Source: Sapria himalayana (taxonomy: Eukaryota > Streptophyta > Magnoliopsida > Malpighiales > Rafflesiaceae). Taken from it: a DNA stretch of 64,000 bases. The position numbers were made by a program, and so were the translations under genes. The notes under the pieces are model-generated. The model had not been told where the DNA came from. It searched no databases and saw only the letters and a program-made list of their open reading frames with translations. Location: the NCBI GenBank assembly GCA_029783825.1, contig JAREIK010008056.1, positions 186,001-250,000 of the forward strand. The letters are read 5' to 3'. Positions 36,513 through 50,459 of the stretch are shown here, piece by piece (within the stretch, counting starts at the first letter, position 1; every line of letters begins with the position of its first letter).

Positions 36513-39500
36513 TATACATTAAAATAAATCATAAATCTCATTTAAATTTTTATTCAAAATATTTTTAAATTTTTATTTTAATTATTTATCAATTTATTTT
36601 TATAGAAATATTAAATACAAAATAAATTATTAGTGAAATAGCTTTAACTTAAATTAAACCGGTATACCCAAAATAATAAATAATAAATCTCATTTTTTTT
36701 CATTATAATTTTTAATATTCATTTTAGTTATTCAATTTTTATTTTTATATAAATATTAATTAAAAAATAAATTATGAGATAGAAAAATATAATTTATGTA
36801 AATTATTTTTAATCAAAAAAATATAGATAAACCTTTTAAAATAAAAAAAATTCAAAACAAAAAATTATTATATAGTAATATATTTTGCTTTACTTATGAA
36901 TCATTTTATATTTTGTAATTATATTTTAATTGATATCAATTTTATTAATAATAGATTATTAATTTATTTTTTGAGCATTATTTGAATATTTATCACTAAA
37001 ATTAATTATTTTGAAATATGATATATAAATATATTGATTATAAAATTAAATATTGAATTCATTTTTGAAAAAAATTTAAAAATTATTATATTTTCAAAGG
37101 TTATAACCTTTGAAAATATTAAAAAATAATAAAAATAAATGTTTTGTTATTTTGTTTTTTAAATAAAATCTATAAACCACTAAATGCATACACAATTAAA
37201 TCTATAAACACCTAAACTCTGTAATACCTAAATACATAAACCATTAAACTGCTATATAATACATAATAATTAATAAATTTAATTTTAATTTCTATTTATT
37301 ATAGTTTATTTATTCATTTTAATTATTTATTAGTTAATTTTATAGAAATATTTATTATAAAATAAATTATGAGTGTGACAAATATAATTAAAATAATTTA
37401 TTTTTAATCAAAAAATATATATACGCTTATAAAAGAAGTAAAAATTTATAAATTGATAATTATTATTGAGTAATATATTTTACTTTAATTTTGAATCAAT
37501 TTGGGTTTTGTAAATATTTTTTAATTAATTTCTATCTTATTATTAATAGTTTATTAATTTAATTTTTGATCATTAATATAATATCTATCAATAAAATTAT
37601 TTATATTGAATTTATATCATATATAATTATTAATATTATTATATCTAAATATTATATTCACATTTCAAAAAATTTTAAATATTATTATATTTTCAAGGGT
37701 TAAAACCTATGAAAATGAGAAAAAATTACAAAATTTTAATTTTATTTTATTGATTAAATACTTAATAATAAAAGAAAAAACCTCTAAATACTTAAACCTT
37801 TAAACTAGTATAAATTAATAATAAATCATAAATATCATTTTAATTTTTATTCAGTATAATTTTAAATTTTTATTTTAATTAATTTTAGTTTATTTTTATA
37901 AAAATATTAATTACAAATAAATTATGAGTAAGACAGATCTAATTTAAATTAGACCGGTATACCCTAAATAATAAATAATAAATCTCTTTATTTTTAATTA
38001 TAATTTTAAATATTCATTTTAATTATTAATTTATTTATTTTTATATCAATATTAATTACAAAATAATTTGAGTTACAAAAATATAATTTATATAACTTAT
38101 TTTTCATCAAACAATTATAGATAAACTTTTTAAAAGAAAAAAATTTTCAAAACAAAAAATTATTATATAGTAATATATTTTTCTTTGCTTCTGAATCATT
38201 TTAGGTTTTGTAATTATATTTTAATTGATATCTATCTTAATAATAATAGATTAATAAGTTATTTTTTCATCATTATTAAAATATGTATCAATAAAAATGT
38301 TTATATAGAATTTATATGATATATAAATATAATGATTATTATAACTAAATATTGTATTCACTTTTGGAAAAAATTTTAAAATTATTATAGTTTCAAAGGT
38401 TATTACCCTTCAAAATGTTAAAAAATAAAAAAAATATTTTTTCTTTGTTATTCTGTTGTTTAAATAAAACCTAAATACCACTATGTGCCTAAGCATTTAA
38501 ATCATTAAACTACAAAATAATAATAACTCTATATAGATAATCCTTTAAATCAGTATATCCTAAATTATAATTATAAATTTCATTTTTACTTGTTTTAATT
38601 ATAATTTAAAAAATTCATTTTGATTGTTTAGTTTTTTATTTTTATATATGTCTTAATTATAAAATAAATTATGAGTTAATAACATAATTTATAAAAATTT
38701 TATTTAATCAAAAAATTGATAGGCTTATAAAATGAATAAAAATTTAAAAACAAATAATTATTTGTTAGTAATATATTTTGCTTTGATTTTGAATTATTTT
38801 TGGTTTTGATATTATATTTTAAGTAATATCAATCTTATTCATAATAGATTTTTAATTTATTTGTTGATAATTATTAGAATATCTATCAATAAAATTATTT
38901 ATATTGAATTTATAAGATATATAATTATTATGATTTTTATAAATAAATATTGTATTCACTTTTGAAAAAATTTAAAAATTATTATATTTTCAAAGGTTAT
39001 AATCTTAAAAAATGAGAAAAAATAATAAAAAAAAAATTTTAGTTATTTTATTTTTTTAATAAAACCTATAGAGCATTAAATGATTACTTACTTAAATTAG
39101 TAAGCTCATAAACCCAGAAACCCCTAAATACATAAAGATTTTAACATCTATATACTACTTAATAAATAATAAATCTCATATTTATTTCTATTTATTATAA
39201 TTTTAAATATTCATTTTAATTATTTATACTTTAATTTTTTAGAAAAATTAATTACAAAATAAATTTCGAGTGAGACAAATATTATTTAAATAATTTATTT
39301 TTAATCAAAAAAAATTTAAGCTTATAAAAAGACGGAAAAAATTTAAATTAGATATTATTTTTTAGTAATATATTTTGATTTGATTTTGAATAATTTTGTG
39401 TTATGTAAATATATTTTAATTAATATTTATATTATTAATAATAGTTTATTAATTTAATTTTTGATCATTATTATAATATCTATCATTAAAATTGTTTATA

Positions 39501-42500
39501 TTGAATTTATATTATATTTAATTAGTAAGATTAATATAATTATACATAGTATTCACATTTCAAAAGTTTTAAAAAATTATTTTATTTTTAAAGGTTATAA
39601 CCTTTTAAAATCATAAAAAATCTAAATTTTTTTTTTATTTTTATTATATAAATAAAACCTATAAACTACTAAATACAGAAAAACATAAATTGATAAACTC
39701 CTAAACAACAAAACTCCTAAATAATCAAACCATTAAACTGGCATACCACATATAATAAATCATAAATCTCATTTTAATTTGTATTCATTATAATTTTAAA
39801 TATTCATTTTAATTATTTTATAGTTTATTTTTTATATAAATATTAATTACAAAATAAATAATGAGCGAGACAACTATAATTTTAATAATTTATTTATAAT
39901 CAAAAAAAAATAAGCTAATAAAAAGAAGTAAAAATTTAAAAACAAAAAATTATTATTTAGTAATATATTTTACTTTGATTTTGAATCATTATTTTTTTAA
40001 TAAACCCTATAAACCACTAAATGCATGCACAGTTAAATCTGTAAACTCCTAAACCTCATAATACCTAAATACATAAACCATTAAACTGCTATATACTACT
40101 TAATAATTAATAAATCTAATTTTTATTTCTATTTATTATAATTTTAAATATTCATTTTAATTTTTTATTAGTTTATTTATATAGAAATATTTATTACAAA
40201 TTGAATTATGAGTGCGACAAATAAAATTTAAATAATTTATTTTTAATTAAAAAATATATATATACGCTTATAAAAGAAGTAACAATTTAAAAATTAAAAA
40301 TTATTATCCAGTAATATTTTTTACTTTAATATTGAATCAATTTGGGTTTTGTTAATATTTTTTAATTAATATCAATCTTATTATTAATAGTTTATTAATT
40401 TAATTTTTGATCATTATTATAATATCTATCAATAAAATTGTTTATATTGAATTTATATGATATATAATTATTAAAATTATTATAACTAAATATTTTATTC
40501 ACATTACAAATAATTTTAAATATTATTATATTTTCAAAGCTTATAACCTATGAAAATGAGAAAAAATTACCAATTTTTTTTTGTTATTTTATTGTTTAAA
40601 TAAAACCTATAAACCACTAAATACCTAAAAACATAAATTGCTAAACTACTAAACGACAAAACATCTAAATACTTAAAACCATTAAACATGTGTATTAATA
40701 AAAAATCATAAATCTCAATTTAATTTTTATTAAGTATAATTTTAAATTTTTATTTTAATTATTTATAAGTTTATTTGCATATAAATATTAATTACAAAAT
40801 AAATTATTATCGAGATACATCTAATTTAAATAATTTATTTTTCATCAAAAAAAATATATATCCTTATAAAAAGAGGCAAAATTTTAAAAACAAAAAATTA
40901 TTATTTAGTAATATATTTTATTTTTATTTTGAATCCTTTTAGATTTTGCAATTATATTTTAATTTATATCATTCTTATTAATAATAGTTTATTAATTTTT
41001 TATTGATCATTATTATAATATCTATTAATAAAATTATTTATATTTAGTTTACATTATATATAATTATTAAGATTATTTTTACTGAATATTATATTCACAT
41101 TTAAAAAAATTAAAAATTATTATATTTTCGAAGGTTATAACCTTCAAAAAATAAAAAAAATCAAAAAATTAAATTTTTTATTTTTTCATTCTATAAATAA
41201 AAACTATAAATCACTAAAGGCCTAAATACTTAAATCACTAAACCCCAAAATGCCTTAATACTTAAAACATTAAACTAGTATATCCTGAATAATAAATAAT
41301 AAATCTCAATTTTATTTGTATTCATTAATATTTAAATAATATAATTTTAATAAAAAAAAATATAAACGTATAAAAATAAGCAAAACATCAAAGAAAGTAT
41401 TATTTAGTAATATATTTTATTTTGATTTTGAATAAATTTGCGTTTTGCAAATATAATTAAAATAATATCTATCTTATTAATAATAGTTTATTAATTTATT
41501 TTTTGATCATTAATATAATATATTTCAATATAATTGTTTATATTTAATTTACATGATATAGAATTATTAAGATTAACATAATTAAATATAGTATTCACAT
41601 ATAAAAAAAAATTTAAAAATTGTTTTATTTTCAAAGTTTATAACCTTCAAAAATGAGAAAAAATAACAAAAAATTTTTTGTTATATCATTGTTTAAATAA
41701 AACTTATAAAGCATTAAATGCCTAAATACATAAACATCTAAACTTTTAAACCCCGAAGCCCCAAAATACTTAAACCTTTAAACTCGTAAATCTTAAATAT
41801 AATTTAAATAATTTATAGAAATATTAATTACAAAATAAATTATGAGTGACAAATATAATTTAAATAATATATTTTTAATTAAAAAAACATATAAGCTTAT
41901 AAAATGATGCAAAAACTAAAAAAAATTATTATTTAGTAATAAATTTTACTTTGATTTGAATTATTAAAGGTTTTTTAATTATATTTTAATTTATATCTAT
42001 CATATATATAATAGTTTATTAATTTATTTTTTGATAATTGATATAATATCTATCAAAAAATTGTTTATATTTAGTTTATATTACATATAGTTATGATATT
42101 TATTATTACTATATATTGTATTCACATTTTTAATAAATTTTAAAATTAATATATTTTCGAATGTTATAACCTTTGAAAATTTGAAAAAATATCGAAAATA
42201 AATTTTTTGTTTTTTCATTATTTAAATAAAAACTATAAACCACTAAATGCCTAAAAACATAAATTGCTAAACTCCTAAACGACAAAACCTTTAAATACTT
42301 AAACCATTAAATTGGTATACATTAATAATAAATCATAAATATCAATTTAATTTTTATAAAGTATAATTTTAAATTTTGATTTTAATTTTATCAGTTTATT
42401 TTTATAAAAAATTAATTACAAAAAAAATTATTAGTGAGACATATATAATTTAAATTAAACCGGTATACTCTAAATAATAAATAATAAATCTCATTTTTTT

Positions 42501-45500
42501 TATTATAATTTTAAATATTCATTTTAATTATTTATTTATTTTTTTAATATAAATATTAATTACAAAATAAAGAATAAGTTAAACAAATATAATTTATATA
42601 AATTAGTTTTAAACAAAAAAATATAGATAAACTAATTAAAAGAAGAAAAAAACTAAAAACAAAAAATTATTATATAGTAATATATTTTGTTTTGTTTCTG
42701 AATCATTTTAGGTTTTGTAATTATATTTTAATTGTATCTAACTTATTAATAATAGATTATTAAATTATTTTTTTATCATTATTATAATATTTATCAATAA
42801 AAATGTTTGTATTGAATTTATATGATATATATATTTAATAATTATTATAACTAAATATCATATTCACTTTTGAAAAAAATTTTAAAATTATTATATTTTC
42901 AAAATTATAATCTTTTAACATGTGAAAAATAAAAAAAATATTTTTTTTATTATTTTATTATTTAAATAAAACCTATAAACCACTAAATGCCTAAACACTT
43001 AAATCACTAAACTACAAAATTCCGGTACCATTATATAGATAATCCTTTAAAGTGGTATACCCTAAATAATAATAAATCTCATTTTTATTTGTTTTCATTT
43101 TAATTTAAAATATTTATTTTGATTCTTTAGTTTTTTATTTATATATATATATATATTAATTATAAAGTAAATTATGAGTTAAAAATATAATTTATAAAAA
43201 TTATTTTTCATCAAAAAATAGATAAGCTTATAAAAAGAATAAAAATTTAAAAACAAATAATTATTTTCAAGTAATATATTTTTCTTTTCTTTTGAATCAT
43301 TTTAGGTTTTGATATTATATTTTAAGTAATATCAATGTTATTCATAATAGATTTTTAATTTATTTTTTGATAATTATTAGAATATCTATCAATAAAATTA
43401 TTTATATTGAATTTATATGATATATAATTATTATGATTATTATAAATAAGTATTTATTTACTTTTTGAAAAAAATTTAAAAATTATTATATTTTCAAAGG
43501 TTATAACCTTTGAAAATATCAAAAAATAATAAAAATAATTTTTTTTATTTTATTTTTTAAATAAAAACTATAAATGACTAAATGCATACACAGTTAATTC
43601 AGTAAACTTTTAAACCCCATATTGCCTAAATACATAAACTATTAAACTTCTATATACTACTACTTAATAATTAATAAATCTAATTTTTATTTTTATTCAT
43701 TATAATTTTAAATATTCATTTTAATTATTTATTAGTTTATTTTTATAGAAATAATTATTACAAAATAAAGTATGAGTGCGACAAATATAATTTAATAAAT
43801 TTATTTTTAATAGAAAAAAATAACCTTATAAAAGAAGTAAAAATTTAAAAATTAAAAATTATTTTCCAGTAAAATATTTTACTTTAATTTTGAATCAATT
43901 TGGGTTATGTAAATATTTTTTAATTAATATCTATTTTTTATTAATAGTTTATTAATTTAATTTTTGATAATTTTTATATTATCTATCAATAAAATTATTT
44001 ATATTGAATTTATATGATATATAATTATTAATATTATTATAACTAAATATTATATTCACATTTCAAAAAATTATAAATATTATTATATTTTCAAAGGTTA
44101 TAGCCTATCAAAATGATAACAAATTATATAAATTTTTTTTATTTTATTTTTTTATATAAAACCTATAAACCACTAAAAGTCTAAAAACATAAATCGCTAA
44201 ACTCCTAACGACGAAACCTCTAAATACATAAACCATTAAACTAGTATACCTTAATAATAAATCTTAAATTTCATTTTTATTTTTATTGAGTATAATTTTA
44301 AATTTTTATTTTAATTATTTATCAGTTTATTTTTATAGAAATAATAATTACAAAATAAATTTTTAGTGAGACATATCTAATTTAAATTAAAAAAAACTTT
44401 TTAGAAGAAACAAAACATTCTAAACAAAAAAATTATTATATAGTAATATATTTTGCATTGATTCTGAATCATATTAATTTTTATAATTATATTTAAATTG
44501 ATATCTATCTTTTTTTTAATTGAAATCTATTTTATTAATAATAGATTATAAATTTATTTTTTGATCATTTTTAAAATATTTATCAATAAAATTGTTTATA
44601 TTGAATTTATATGATATATAAATATAATTATTATTATAATTAAAGATTATATTCACTTTAAAAAAAATTTAAAAATTATTATATTTTGAAAGGTTATAAC
44701 ATTTAAAAATATTTAAAAATAATAAAAATATATTTATTGTTATTTTATTTTTTAAATAAAACTTTTAAACCACTAAAAGCATAAAAATATTAATTGATAA
44801 ACTTTTAAATGACAAAACCACTAAATACTTATTCCATTAAACTGGTATAGATTAATAATAAATCAGAAATCTCATTTTAATTTTTATTCAGTATAATTTT
44901 AAATTTTTATTTTAATTATTTATCAGTTTAATTTTATAGAAATATTAATTACAAAATAAATTATTAGCAAGACAGATCTAATTATAATTAAATCGGTATC
45001 CCTAAATAATAAATAATAATCTCATTTTTTTTCATTATAATTATAAATATTCATTTTAATTATTTATTTGTTTATTTATATATAAATATTAATTACAAAA
45101 TAAATTGAGTTAGACAAATATAATTTATATAAATTGTTTTTCATCAAAAAATTATAGATAAACTTTTTAAAAGAAAAAAAAATTTTAAATCAAAAAATTA
45201 TTATATAGTAATATATTTTGTTTTGCTTCTGAATCATTTTAGGTTTTGTAATATATATTAATAGATATCTATCTTATTAATAATAAATTATTAATTTATT
45301 TTTTGATCATTATTAGAATATTTATCAATATATTATTTATATTGAATTTATATGATATATAAATATAATGATTATTATAACTAAAGATTGTATTCACAAT
45401 TTAAAAAAATTTAAAAATTATTATATTTTGAATGGTTATAACTTTTGGAAATATCTAAAAATAATAAAAATATATTTTTTATTTTTTAAATAAAACGTAT

Positions 45501-47873
45501 AAACCACTAAAATCCTAAAAACATAAATTCCTTAACTCCTAAATGACAAAACCTCTAAATACTTAAACCATTAAACTAGTATACATTAATAATATATAAT
45601 AAAACTCTTATTAATTTTTATTCAGTATAATTTTAAATTTTTATTTTAATTATTTATTAGTAAATTTTTATAGAAATATTAATTACAAAATAAATTATTA
45701 GTGAGATAAATATAATTTATATTAGACTGGTATACCTAAATAATAAAGATTAAATCTCAATATTATTTTTTTCATTATAATTATAAATATTCATTTTAAT
45801 TATTTATTTGTTTATTTTTATATAAATATTAATTAAATAATAAATTATGAGTTTGACAAATATAATTTATATAAATTAATTTTCATAAAAAAATATGGAT
45901 AAACTTTTTAAAATAAAAAAAAATTCAAAACAACAAATTATTATATAGTAATATATTTTGATTTTTTCTGAATCATTTTAGGTTTTTTTATTATATTTTA
46001 ATTGATATCTATCATATTAATAATATATTATTAATTTATTTTTTGATCATTATTAGAATATTTATCAATAAAATTGTTTATATTAAATTTATATGATATA
46101 TAAATATAATGATTATTATTACTAAATATTGAAGTCACTTTTTAAAAAAATTTAAAAATTATTATACTTTCAAAGGTATAACCTTTTAAAATATCAAAAA
46201 ATAATAAAAATAAATATTTTGTTATTTTAATTTTTATATAAAACCTATAAACCACTAAATGCATACATAGTAAAATTAGTAAACTCCTAAGGCCCGTAAT
46301 GCTAAAATACATAAACCATTAAACCGCTATATGCTACTAAATAATTAAGAAATCTAATTTTTATTTCAATTTATTATTATTTTAATATTCATTTTAATCA
46401 ATTATAAGTTTATTTTTATAGAAATATTTATTACAAAATAAAATATGAGTGCGACAAATATAATTTAAATAATTTATTTTAAATCAAAAAAATATATATA
46501 TGCTTATAAAAGAAGTAACAATTTAAAAATTAAAAATTATTATCCATTAATATTTTTTACTTTAATTTTGAATCAATTTGGGTTTTGTAAATATTTTTTA
46601 ATTAATATCAATCTTATTATTAATAGTTTATTAATTTAATTTTTGATCATTATTATAATATCTATCAATAAAATTGTTTATATTGAATTTATATGATATA
46701 TAATTATTAAAATTATTATTACTAAATATTGTATTCACATTTCAAATAATTTTAAATATTATTATATTTTCAAAGCTTATAACCTATGAAAAAGAGAAAA
46801 ATTACAAATTTTTTTCTTGTTATTTTATTGTTTTAATAAAACCTATAAACCACTAAATGCCTAAATACTTAAATCGCTAAACTCCTAAATGACAAAACTT
46901 CTAAATACTTAAACTATTAAATTGGTACACATTAATAATAAATCATAACTCTCATTTTAATTTTTATTAAGTATAAATTTTTATTTTTATTTTAATAATG
47001 TATTAGTTTATTTTTATAGAAATATTAATTACAAAATAAATTATTAGTAATACAGATCTATTTTAGATAATTTATTCTTTATCAAAAAAAAAATTTATGC
47101 TTATTGAAAGAGTCAAAATTTTAAAAACAAAAATTTATTATTTTGTAATATATTTTATTTTGATTTTGAATCATTTTAGTTTTTGTAATTATATTTTAAT
47201 TTATATCATTCTTATTAATAATAGTTTATTAATTTTTTATTGATCATTATTATAATATCTATTAATAAAATTATTTATATTGAGTTTACATTATATATAA
47301 TTATTAAGAATATTATAACTAAATATTATATTAACATTTTAAAAAAATAAAAAATTATTATATTTTCAAAGGTTATAACCTTCAAAAATTAAAAAAAAAA
47401 AAAATTTTAATTTTTTATTTTTTCATTCTTTAAATAAAAACTATAAATCACTCAAGTCCTAAACACTTAAATCACAAAACCCCAAAACACTTAAATACTT
47501 AAACCATTACACTAGCATCCCCGAATAATAAATAGTACATCTCAATTTTATTTGTATTAATTATAATTTAACATATTCATTTTAATTATTTATTAGTTTA
47601 TTTTTATAGAATTATAAATTAAAAATAAATTATGTGGAAGACAAATATAATTTAAATAATTTACTTTTAATAATAAAAAATAAAAACTTATAAAAAGAAG
47701 CAAAACATCAAAAAAATTATTATTTAGTGTTATATTTTACTTTGATTTTGAATAAATTTATGTTTTGCAAATATATTTTAAAAATATCTATTTTATTAAT
47801 AATAGTTTATTAATTTATTTTTTGATCATTAATATAATATCTATCAATATAATTGTTTATATTGAATTCTTAA

Positions 47874-47900
47874 ATCACTAATATCATTAATATCACTAAT
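47874..47900. repeat. 9-bp microsatellite, three copies, at an array junction
   Basis: The units ATCACTAAT, ATCATTAAT and ATCACTAAT lie where the monomer jumps from ttgaattc to the octad block, skipping the palindrome. This looks like slippage at a deletion junction. Confidence 0.75.
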
Positions 47901-48488
47901 ATAAATCACTAAATGCCTAAATACTCAACTACAAAATCCTGATACCCCTATATATATAATGATTTAAATGGGTATCCCCTAAATAATAATTAACAAAATC
48001 TCATTTTTATTTGTTTTCATTTTAATTTAAAAAATTCATTTTGGTGGTTTAGTTTTTTATTTATATATATATATTAATTATAAAATAATTCATGAGTTAA
48101 AAATATAATTTATAAAAAATTATTTTTCATTGAAAAATAGATAAGCTTATAAAAAGAATAAAAATTTAAAAACAAATAATTATTATTAAGTAATATATTT
48201 TGCTTTGCTTTTGAATCATTTTAGGTTTTGATATTATATTTTAAGTAATATCAATCTTATTCATAATAGATTTTTAATTTATTTTTTAATAATTATTAGA
48301 ATATCTATCAATAAAATTGTTTATATTGAATTTATATGATATTTAATTATTATGATTATTATAAATAAATATTTATTAACTTTTGAAAAAAATTTAAAAA
48401 TTATTATATTTTCAAAGGTTATAATCTTTAAAAATAATAAAAAATAATTAAAATAATTAAAATAATTATTAAGTAGACATATCATCAA

Positions 48489-50101
48489 CTTCTTTATAAT
48501 CATCCATCATCTCATTTAAAGCATTTATAACCTTTTTTACCAATTTTTAGCAAATTCTTCTCCATAATGCTAAGTGTACTTAACCTTGAGATATTAGAGC
48601 TTATATCTAGGATCCAATAATACTACTACAAAAAGCATTATATTTTTTGACTGAAGAGAACCCCAATATTTGTTTAATTTATGCCTTATTTTCATACCCA
48701 TTTCATACACCATTGTATCTCTAATATTTTCACAAAGCTCAATTTTTTTTAAAATTCGAATAATCTCACGAAAATAAACACTAGAGGTATAATATTATGA
48801 GCCAGAAAATTTACAAGTTACCTCATAAAAAGTTTTCAAGATACGAGCCAAAATTTTGGCGTTTATTCAGTCTCTCTAGTTGGAATGTTTGAACCAAACT
48901 CCTTCAAAAACCTTTTTTCTTTGTCCTCCAACATTTAAAATTCTTTTGATATTTTATATCAGTGTCTAGCATCAAATAAGTTGAATTCCATCTTGTAGAA
49001 CAATCTAATTGCAATGAAGATTTATATGTCAAGTTTGCTTATTCAACACATAACTTAAACATATCTAATATTTTAGGACTGCTCCTAACATTTTCACCAC
49101 ACCTCTAATTTTTTGAATACCACCCTCAACTATTGCTATGCCATCTCTGACAATTAAGTTTAGGATATGAGCACAACATCTCATATGAAAATGCTCGCCT
49201 CTCAAAGGTACAACACTTTTCTTCACAAGCCTTTTTTTCAATTGTTCTACTGCAACATCATTATTTGATTCATTGTCAATAGTAATGCACATAAACTTTC
49301 TCAAACCTTATTCATTCATGCAAAACTCAATAGCATTTCTAATATTAACTCCAGAATGACTTTTAATTACACAATGTTCAAAAGCCTTTTATGCATATTC
49401 CATTGAGAATCAAAGAAATGAACAGTCAAACATATATAAGACAAATTTTGAATGCTAGTTCAAGTGTCGGTAGTCAATGAAACTCTACAACAATGAGATG
49501 ATATGCTATCAAATAATTTTTTCTTTTCCTTCACTAACAAAGAAAAACAATCTCTCAGTATAGAGTGCCTAGATGAAATTTTAAATTGAGGCACACTAAC
49601 TTCACAAAACTTGTTAAACTCATCCCTCTCAACAAAACAAAAAGGCAATTCATCTTTTATGATCATTTTCACCAAAGCCTCCCTAACTAGTTGTTGATCA
49701 AATTGCCAACAAGTTAATTTATTATCCTCTGAACTAGTACCTTTAGTGAAACTCAACAAAGATTGTGACTTGTCTTTACCTTTGTGAGCTTCTATTAATT
49801 CTTTATTGCGTGGAAATTTCCTACAAGTCTCTCTCAAGTATTTCCATAAAATCGAAGTACCTAGATTACTTTTTGACAAATATTCTTTCCTACACCATAT
49901 ACAAGCTGCCCTACCAGTTTCATTTCCCTCTGAATGAACTAATATCTAATAAGTTTCCTAAACAGCAGACTTATACTTTTTATCAGTTTGAGGTTCAGAT
50001 TTACCTTGACTTTCTTTTACAATTGGAATTGAAGAACCTGCCGTAACAATAGGAGGGTTCGTGAAAGGATGATGATAGGATTTACCGTTGGATTGTACCA
50101 T
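48489..50101 (-). pseudogene. hAT transposase pseudogene, copy 3 (5' two thirds)
   Basis: The start codon is at 50099-50101 (MVQSNGKS). It is followed by a damaged BED-finger region, then SKSNLGTSILWKYLRETCR and the well-preserved DQQLVREALVKMIIKDELPF and FCFVERDEFNKFCEV. The PSRHS region reads SSRHSILRDCF, before SLTTDT (49460-49879). The ITIDNESNNDVAVEQLKKRL and CAHILNLIVRDG part is at 49065-49304. Breaks lie near 49315, 49370 and 49065. The C-terminal dimerisation domain is absent. It also lacks the QRTGK-side piece present in copy 2 near 25990-26040. It is inactive. Confidence 0.87.
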
Positions 50102-50459
50102 CTTCATTGCCATTAATTAATATGATATGTTAAGCATAAATACATATAAATATTTCAAATAAGCAAGCTCTACAAAACTGACTGTAATACATTCAGCCCA
50201 CCCATTTGGCCCAACCACAACACCACAACCAATACTAAACAGAATTGACTAAGACACGTAATAATAAGAATTAATAACTCAATTCTCGTCAGAAAAACAA
50301 ACCAAAAGGTTGGTGGCATCTAAGACATGGTGGAGGCAACCAGAAGAGAGACGAAAAAGGGCTGGACCGAACTAAACACGGCTGAAATGGCGTGAGGTGG
50401 CCTGGAACTCATCGGAAAATCAATAGGTGCGTCGGAATTGGATGGGCAATAGATGCATC
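48489..50459 (-). mobile_element. hAT transposon copy 3, truncated at both ends
   Basis: hAT similarity begins inside the acidic linker upstream of the dimerisation domain (tttataatcatccatcatctc) and ends near 50459 in the non-coding stretch upstream of the transposase start. Neither terminal inverted repeat and no target duplication remains. Both edges pass abruptly into satellite. The fragment is most like copies 1 and 2 in its core, so all three are one family. Confidence 0.87.

Larger units (their letters stand above)
32746..48488. repeat. Satellite array block 6 (longest uninterrupted stretch)
   Basis: About 15.7 kb of monomers with no gene and no transposon. The start is colinear with 3905-4980 but lacks about 130 bp near 33085. 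At about 33690 it switches to the class seen at 19680 and 60520. Long-form monomers lie near 36500-36780, 37800-38060, 42310-42560, 44850-45090 and 45590-45830. Perfect 32-bp palindromes are at 37088-37119 and 43488-43519. Positions 40820-42190 repeat the classes of 1-1550. Class-switch junctions lie in A/T-runs near 39987, 42200 and 44390. About 15 bp at 48472-48488, next to the hAT fragment, match neither satellite nor hAT. Confidence 0.87.
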
